Positions 59,349-64,000 of a stretch of DNA of 64,000 nucleotides are shown here, piece by piece. Every line of letters starts with the position of its first letter. Positions within the stretch are counted from its first letter, which is position 1. Below the pieces are notes generated by a model. It was not told the DNA's origin and did no database searches. It worked only from the letters and a program-made list of their open reading frames with translations. This DNA comes from an uncultured Prochlorococcus sp. (GTDB lineage: Bacteria; Cyanobacteriota; Cyanobacteriia; PCC-6307; Cyanobiaceae): NCBI GenBank assembly GCA_902617605.1, contig CACMXO010000001.1, positions 124,001 through 188,000 on the forward strand, given 5' to 3'. The position numbers were made by a program, and so were the translations under genes.

Positions 59349-60086
59349 TTAATCATCTCCAAGAAATTCAAAGATTTCTTTGTCTTTAAGATTTTGAGAA
59401 TCACCGAGTTTAGAAATATCAATAGATTCTGAGCTGGTTATACATTGTATAGTTTTTTGTAATTTAAGAATTTCATTTTCAAGAGAGTCTATCCTATCCA
59501 TTAAATTTTTTATCACATTAGCTTCTGCATCTGGTAAAGCAGAGTGAGCTAAAGGATTTACTTTGACGCCACTTTGATGCACTACCCTGCCAGGAACTCC
59601 AACGACAGTACTGTTCCCCTCTACATTTCTAACAACTACTGAGCCAGCGCCAATACGGGTATTAGATCCTACCGTGATGGATCCAAGAACTTTTGCTCCT
59701 GCTCCGACTACAACATTTTCCATTAAGGTTGGATGTCTTTTGCCATGGCTTTTACCAGTACCTCCTAATGTCACTCCCTGATAAAGTAAACAGTTATTTC
59801 CTATCTCAGCTGTTTCACCAATTACAACGCCCATCCCATGGTCTATGAAAACCCTTTTACCAATTTTTGCTCCAGGATGGATTTCAATACCTGTTGCTAG
59901 CCTATTAAGATGACTGAGTAGGCGGGGAATCAAAGGAATCTTTAATTGCCATAATTTATGCGTAAATCTATGTAAAACTATTGATTGAAAGCCAGGATAG
60001 CAAAGAAATATCTCTACAATTCCTCTTGCGGCGGGATCTCTCTCTCTAATAATTTCTATATCTGATTTAAAAGTTTTCAATACCAT
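59349..60086 (-). CDS. cysE: serine O-acetyltransferase
   Basis: CysE makes O-acetylserine, which takes up sulfide to give cysteine. The 245 residues show the N-terminal helical domain (IRERDPAARGIVEI), then left-handed beta-helix hexapeptide repeats with IDHGMGVVIGETAEIG, GVTLGGTGKSHGKRHPT and IGAGSVVVRNV. A C-terminal tail beyond the helix follows. The GntR gene is 3 bases upstream, so the two are likely co-transcribed. It is convergent with secA, 8 bases apart. Confidence 0.96.
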   Translation of the reverse strand: MVLKTFKSDIEIIRERDPAARGIVEIFLCYPGFQSIVLHRFTHKLWQLKIPLIPRLLSHLNRLATGIEIHPGAKIGKRVFIDHGMGVVIGETAEIGNNCLLYQGVTLGGTGKSHGKRHPTLMENVVVGAGAKVLGSITVGSNTRIGAGSVVVRNVEGNSTVVGVPGRVVHQSGVKVNPLAHSALPDAEANVIKNLMDRIDSLENEILKLQKTIQCITSSESIDISKLGDSQNLKDKEIFEFLGDD

Positions 60087-60089
60087 GTT

Positions 60090-61076
60090 CTAATTAATAA
60101 CTCCTATTTCTTTTTTTAATTGGTTTATTGTTTCGATACTTAAATAATTTTTAGCACATATTATTTGAGGTAATCTCATCAACTGAGAACGATTTTTTAA
60201 TAATGTGTTTTCTACAACTGATAAACTAGGTCCATCACAAACTATATGGTTTGAAGTCTTTAAAAGTGAGAGTAATCTACTGTTATTATCTGAGATTGCG
60301 GTCATAAGCATTAATTCATTACCACGCATGCTGTGTATAATAACCTCTGCTGCCCTCAGTAAACCAGGACTTATGCTAACGATACCTACACAACTTCCAG
60401 CATTTAATTCCATGAGAATTTTTAATTCTTTTTGAAAGTCGCTCAAGTCAACTGCAATAGCGCGAACTCCATGTTGCTTAGCAACTTTTTCTAAAGGCTG
60501 TAAAAAATATCTGCTTGTGACAATCGTGCCATTATTTGAATTACTCAAAACTTTTTCTAATTCTTCCATAGGAACTACTTCTACTGGTACATTAACTGTT
60601 GTAGAAAGGTCTTCTGCTATCAACATTGAAGCCCCAATATCTTCTCTAGGAGTACTAACTATAATTCTTGATCCGCACTTAATGCGCCAATCAATTTCAT
60701 TGGTCAATATATCTCTCGTCTCTTGTAAAGTGCATCCAAGACTTATCAAGTTGTCAATAAGCTTCTTTGCTTCTTGATCTGGTGCTTTACTTATTTTATC
60801 TTTTGAGTAAGATGATTTTTTAAATTCTCTTTTGGTTAGATTATCTCTTACATAGATACCTGATCCAGCTATTGCTTCAACAACTCCATCTATTTCCAGT
60901 TGTCTGTAAACTTTGCTTATAGTATTCCTATGGAGTCCAGTCTGCATTGCAAGTTGCCTAGTACTTGGAAGTCTGTGTCCTGGGGGATAATGTCTTGCTG
61001 CAATTGCAAAACAAATTTGATTATATAATTGAGTAGATGCTGGAATATCACTTTCCTGTTGAATATGGAATCTCAC
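60090..61076 (-). CDS. GntR-family transcriptional regulator
   Basis: A DNA-binding regulator of 328 residues. The N-terminal winged helix-turn-helix (about 1-75) is clear: LYNQICFAIAARHYPPGHRLPSTRQLA, then HRNTISKVYRQLEIDGVV. The C-terminal part (about 100-328) looks like a ligand-binding domain unlike the short YtrA type, and no effector is evident. Its stop lies 3 bases before the cysE start, which suggests a link to cysteine or sulfur control. Confidence 0.85.
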   Translation of the reverse strand: MRFHIQQESDIPASTQLYNQICFAIAARHYPPGHRLPSTRQLAMQTGLHRNTISKVYRQLEIDGVVEAIAGSGIYVRDNLTKREFKKSSYSKDKISKAPDQEAKKLIDNLISLGCTLQETRDILTNEIDWRIKCGSRIIVSTPREDIGASMLIAEDLSTTVNVPVEVVPMEELEKVLSNSNNGTIVTSRYFLQPLEKVAKQHGVRAIAVDLSDFQKELKILMELNAGSCVGIVSISPGLLRAAEVIIHSMRGNELMLMTAISDNNSRLLSLLKTSNHIVCDGPSLSVVENTLLKNRSQLMRLPQIICAKNYLSIETINQLKKEIGVIN

Positions 61077-61147
61077 TTGATAAAAATCCTGACTAATTTA
61101 TTTTTGACTATAGTGACACTTTAACATTCGTCATATAATATAAATTT

Positions 61148-61720
61148 TCACTCATCATCTTTTTTAATGAGAGGAGTTTTTCGAGGACTTAAAAACATAA
61201 TCATATTTCTTCCTTCCCTTTTTGGTTTTTGTTGAATTTCTGATTGCTCTTCTAAATCATTAGCCATTTTTAAAAGAAGTGTCTCAGCTAAATTTGAGTG
61301 TTGAATTTCTCTACCCCTAAAAATAACAGTACATTTTACTTTATCTCCCGATTTTAAAAATCTAGTCGCTTGACCAATGCGGACATCATAATCATGCTTG
61401 TCAATTTTGTACCTCATTTTTACCTCTTTAACTTCTGTTTGATGGGATTTTTTCCTTGCTTCTTTAGCTTTCTTTTCTTGTTCAAATTTATATTTTCCGT
61501 AGTCCATTATCCTACAAACAGGAGGATTTGCTTTTTCGCTCACTAAAACTAAATCAAGTTCTCTTTGAGATGCTATTTCTAATGCTTTTAATCTATCTAT
61601 GACACCTAATTGTTGACCATCTGAATCAACGACTCTCAATTGAGGGTATTTTATTCTTTCATTTATATTTGGCAGCTCTCTAACGGGAGCTCTGCGGTCA
61701 AAGCGTGGGCGTGGGGGCAT
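61148..61720 (-). CDS. infC: translation initiation factor IF-3
   Basis: IF-3 keeps ribosomal subunits apart and checks the start codon. The 190 residues have the N-domain ([13 protein letters not shown], about 29-41), the basic linker [16 protein letters not shown], and the C-domain with [21 protein letters not shown] and FRGREIQH. The start is a plain ATG at 61720, not the AUU used in enteric bacteria. The first dozen codons ([13 protein letters not shown]) are GC-rich. It stands apart from rpmI-rplT and is followed by a GntR gene. Confidence 0.96.
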   Translation of the reverse strand: MPPRPRFDRRAPVRELPNINERIKYPQLRVVDSDGQQLGVIDRLKALEIASQRELDLVLVSEKANPPVCRIMDYGKYKFEQEKKAKEARKKSHQTEVKEVKMRYKIDKHDYDVRIGQATRFLKSGDKVKCTVIFRGREIQHSNLAETLLLKMANDLEEQSEIQQKPKREGRNMIMFLSPRKTPLIKKDDE

Positions 61721-61773
61721 TCAGTTAATTTAATGAATTGATGGGATGATGAACAAAATCTAATTTTATAAAG

Positions 61774-62673
61774 TTAGCTTAAAAAAGACTCTATTTTAAT
61801 TATTGCATCTTTTAGCAGGTTTTTGTTATTAAGCCAAAGAGGATTATTTTTATTACGAAACCAAGTTTTTTGTCTTTTGGCAAATTGGATCGTTTTTTTC
61901 GTAGTTACTTCAATCGCTTTGTCAATTGTTGAATTATTGTTTAAAACATCCTTAGCTTCTCGATAACCAATGGTTTCTAATATTGGCAAATCAAATCCGT
62001 ATTGAGAGATAAGGTTTTTAGTCTCCTCAATAATTCCAGATGAAAACATATTTTTTGTTCTTTGTGAAATTCTTTCTTTTAAATTATCTCTATCTAATCC
62101 TAGCTCTAGTATTCTCCATTCAGGCGGTTTTTGAACTTTCAGAATAGATAAAGGTTTACCTGTTACATAGAAGACTTCTAAGGCTCTTATTATTCTAATG
62201 TGGTCCGCAAAATTGATTTTTTCTGTTGATAATGGATCACAATTTTTTAGAAGTTCCCAACATTTTGTTTGACCAAGTTCTTTTAATTGTTTTCTCAAAT
62301 TCTTTTGAGGCGGTACATCGGGTACAAAAAAACCTTTTGTTATTGAGTTCATATACAAACCACTTCCTCCAACAAGAAAAGGTAAATTATTTTGTTTAAT
62401 TTCTCTTTTTATTGATTTTTGAGCAATTTCTTGAAATTGTTTTACATTAATTGGATGGATTGGCTCCTCAATATCTATTAAAAAATGCTTTATTTTTTTT
62501 TGTTGGTTTTTAGATGGCTTTGCTGTTCCAATATCCATAGACTTATAAATTTGTCTTGAATCGATATTGTGTATATGAGTTTTAAAATATTCTGCAATTT
62601 CAATAGCTAATTCTGTTTTGCCACTTGCAGTAGGCCCAATTAAAATTATTACATGAGGTGGAAATGAAGACAT
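61774..62673 (-). CDS. miaA: tRNA dimethylallyltransferase
   Basis: MiaA prenylates A37 of tRNAs that read codons starting with U. The 299 residues show the P-loop [10 protein letters not shown] (about 13-22), the DSRQIYK motif, [10 protein letters not shown] and the [11 protein letters not shown] region. Length is standard. It lies 53 bases upstream of infC on the same strand and is divergent from gyrB across 150 AT-rich bases. Confidence 0.96.
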   Translation of the reverse strand: MSSFPPHVIILIGPTASGKTELAIEIAEYFKTHIHNIDSRQIYKSMDIGTAKPSKNQQKKIKHFLIDIEEPIHPINVKQFQEIAQKSIKREIKQNNLPFLVGGSGLYMNSITKGFFVPDVPPQKNLRKQLKELGQTKCWELLKNCDPLSTEKINFADHIRIIRALEVFYVTGKPLSILKVQKPPEWRILELGLDRDNLKERISQRTKNMFSSGIIEETKNLISQYGFDLPILETIGYREAKDVLNNNSTIDKAIEVTTKKTIQFAKRQKTWFRNKNNPLWLNNKNLLKDAIIKIESFLS

Positions 62674-62823
62674 ATGAATTTCTGAAGAAAAAAATATTAG
62701 CTATATAATTAAAGTGATTAAATTTTTCATTGAGTTCGAGCCTTTATCTTATTGCGGTGGTAAGTTTAATGAAAGACCTTTTAAAAATAACTTTTTAAAA
62801 GTTTAATATTTTTTTTATATTAA

Positions 62824-64000
62824 ATGAGTGAGGACAAAAGATCTAATAAAATCTCAAACGATTATGGCGCGGAACAGATTCAGGTTTTAGAAGGGTTAGA
62901 ACCAGTCCGTAAACGCCCTGGTATGTATATAGGTTCTACAGGGTCTAGAGGATTACACCATCTAGTATATGAGGTAGTTGATAACTCTGTCGATGAAGCA
63001 CTTGCAGGACATTGTGATCTCATAGAAATAGTTCTTAGAGCAGATGGTTCTGCTTTAATTTCTGATAATGGACGAGGTATTCCAACAGATATTCATCCAA
63101 GAACAGGGAAAAGTGCCTTAGAAACTGTACTAACTGTTCTTCATGCAGGAGGTAAATTTGGAAGTGGTGGTTATAAAGTTTCAGGTGGTTTGCATGGAGT
63201 AGGAATATCTGTAGTTAACGCTCTAAGTGAATGGGTTAATGTGACTGTTTTTAGGGAAGGTAGCGAATTTAATCAAAGATTTGAAAAAGGTATATCAAAA
63301 GGTGAATTGCAAACTAAAAAGCAGACTGAAAAACCATCTAAGAAAGGCACAACCATTTGCTTTAAACCCGACAAAGAGATTTTTTCTGGAGGAATTGAAT
63401 TTGAATATGCTCTTCTTTCATCTAGATTAAGAGAACTAGCGTATCTTAATGGTGGAGTAAAAATTGTTTTTAGAGATGAAAGAAATCTATTACCAAATGG
63501 TTGTTTTAAAGAAGAGATTTATTTATATCAGGGAGGTATTAAAGAATATGTTGAATATATGAATTCTGAAAAAGAGTCTATTCATCCCGAAATAATTTAT
63601 GTTGACTCACAGAAAGAAAATGTATATGTAGAAGCAGCTTTGCAATGGTGTTCAGATGTATATTCGGATAATATCTTGGGCTTTGCAAATAATATTAGAA
63701 CTATTGATGGTGGAACCCATATAGAAGGCCTAAAAACAGTTCTGACAAGAACTTTCAATAATCTTGCAAAAAAGAGAGGTAAAAGAAAAGATGTTGAAAA
63801 AAATTTAGCTGGCGAAAATATTAGGGAGGGTTTAACTGTTGTATTATCGGTAAAAGTTCCAAATCCCGAATTTGAAGGGCAAACAAAAACAAAATTAGGA
63901 AATCCAGAAGTAAGAGGAATTGTGGATTCTCTCATTGGTGAGGCTCTTACCAAATATATGGAATTCAATCCTGGAATTTTCGACTTGATTCTTGAAAAAG
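62824..64000 (+). CDS. gyrB: DNA gyrase subunit B (partial, 3' end outside window)
   Basis: GyrB supplies the ATPase of gyrase, which adds negative supercoils. From the ATG at 62824 about 392 codons are visible and the reading continues past the window edge. The GHKL ATPase features are present: EVVDNSVDEALAG, SDNGRGIPTDIH, and the lid with GGKFGSGGYKVSGGLHGVG, then the start of the transducer domain. The C-terminal TOPRIM part is not seen. No leader element is recognisable in the upstream 150 bases. Confidence 0.96.
   Translation, partial: MSEDKRSNKISNDYGAEQIQVLEGLEPVRKRPGMYIGSTGSRGLHHLVYEVVDNSVDEALAGHCDLIEIVLRADGSALISDNGRGIPTDIHPRTGKSALETVLTVLHAGGKFGSGGYKVSGGLHGVGISVVNALSEWVNVTVFREGSEFNQRFEKGISKGELQTKKQTEKPSKKGTTICFKPDKEIFSGGIEFEYALLSSRLRELAYLNGGVKIVFRDERNLLPNGCFKEEIYLYQGGIKEYVEYMNSEKESIHPEIIYVDSQKENVYVEAALQWCSDVYSDNILGFANNIRTIDGGTHIEGLKTVLTRTFNNLAKKRGKRKDVEKNLAGENIREGLTVVLSVKVPNPEFEGQTKTKLGNPEVRGIVDSLIGEALTKYMEFNPGIFDLILEK

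Noticed and set aside
62674-62823. Replication origin near gyrB
   Set aside because: No dnaA, no cluster of DnaA-box-like TTATCCACA sequences, and gyrB alone does not mark an origin.

Overview
The window looks like a piece of a high-light-adapted Prochlorococcus chromosome. The DNA is very AT-rich and tightly packed, and no gap between genes exceeds about 270 bases. Cyanobacterial marker genes are present: psbZ of photosystem II, the sulfolipid genes sqdB and sqdX, ycf23, a DesC-type acyl-lipid desaturase, a plastoquinone-type chorismate lyase and a four-ACT aspartokinase. The genus is inferred from gene content, gene size and base composition; I could not run a comparison, and the strain is not determined. 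Almost every gene is a core housekeeping gene. I see no insertion sequence, prophage, CRISPR array, rRNA or obvious genomic island.

Region by region. 1-8643 (minus strand): queC (cut by the window edge), queE, pyrG, aspS, gcvT, speB, speE, mazG, covering queuosine precursor, CTP, Asp-tRNA, glycine cleavage, polyamines and nucleotide-pool cleaning. 8709-12590 (plus): tRNA-Val(UAC), an IscA/HesB-type Fe-S protein, valS and a TVP38/TMEM64 membrane protein. 12591-15880 is the least standard part: a possible 51-residue ORF, an ATP-dependent DNA ligase of phage/eukaryote type with a small membrane-anchored partner, a SprT-type zinc metalloprotease and an unknown highly charged protein. 15860-21319 (minus): chorismate lyase, mnmG, dnaB, rplI, desC. 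21395-27129 (plus): an unknown cyanobacterial protein, a PLP enzyme of the aluminium-resistance/C-S lyase family, gcvH, gcvP and a small unknown protein. 27142-31629 (minus): sqdX, sqdB, thiG, a TPR protein, rplT, rpmI. 31721-34587 (plus): a secreted SPOR-SpoIID protein and a membrane GT2 glycosyltransferase. 34589-40054 (minus): dnaX, clpX, clpP, tig. 40179-44175 (plus): asd, dapA, rnj. 44172-54377: tilS, ycf23, uvrB, lysC, holA, cobH, mutS on mixed strands. 54518-56334: psbZ, ribH, tRNA-Gly(GCC), a SnoaL-like protein, a GNAT acetyltransferase. 56509-64000: secA, cysE with a GntR regulator, infC, miaA, and gyrB running off the right edge.

Several clusters make functional sense. clpX, clpP and tig form a protein-quality block. 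asd and dapA (overlapping by 4 bases) plus lysC supply lysine and threonine precursors. SpeB makes putrescine, which SpeE converts to spermidine. SqdB and SqdX carry out both steps of sulfolipid synthesis. GcvH and GcvP sit together while GcvT is 17 kb away. Replication and repair genes are numerous (dnaB, dnaX, holA, gyrB, uvrB, mutS, ligase, SprT), but no dnaA or origin is visible.

The points most worth a second look are the ATP-dependent ligase neighbourhood, A-runs in dnaX placed where slippage would yield a gamma-length product, the tRNA-Val gene ending 15 bases before a start codon, a 66-bp tandem repeat in the trigger factor tail, an AspRS residue suggesting non-discriminating charging, and a GntR regulator apparently co-transcribed with cysE. 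I found no clearly new multi-gene system.
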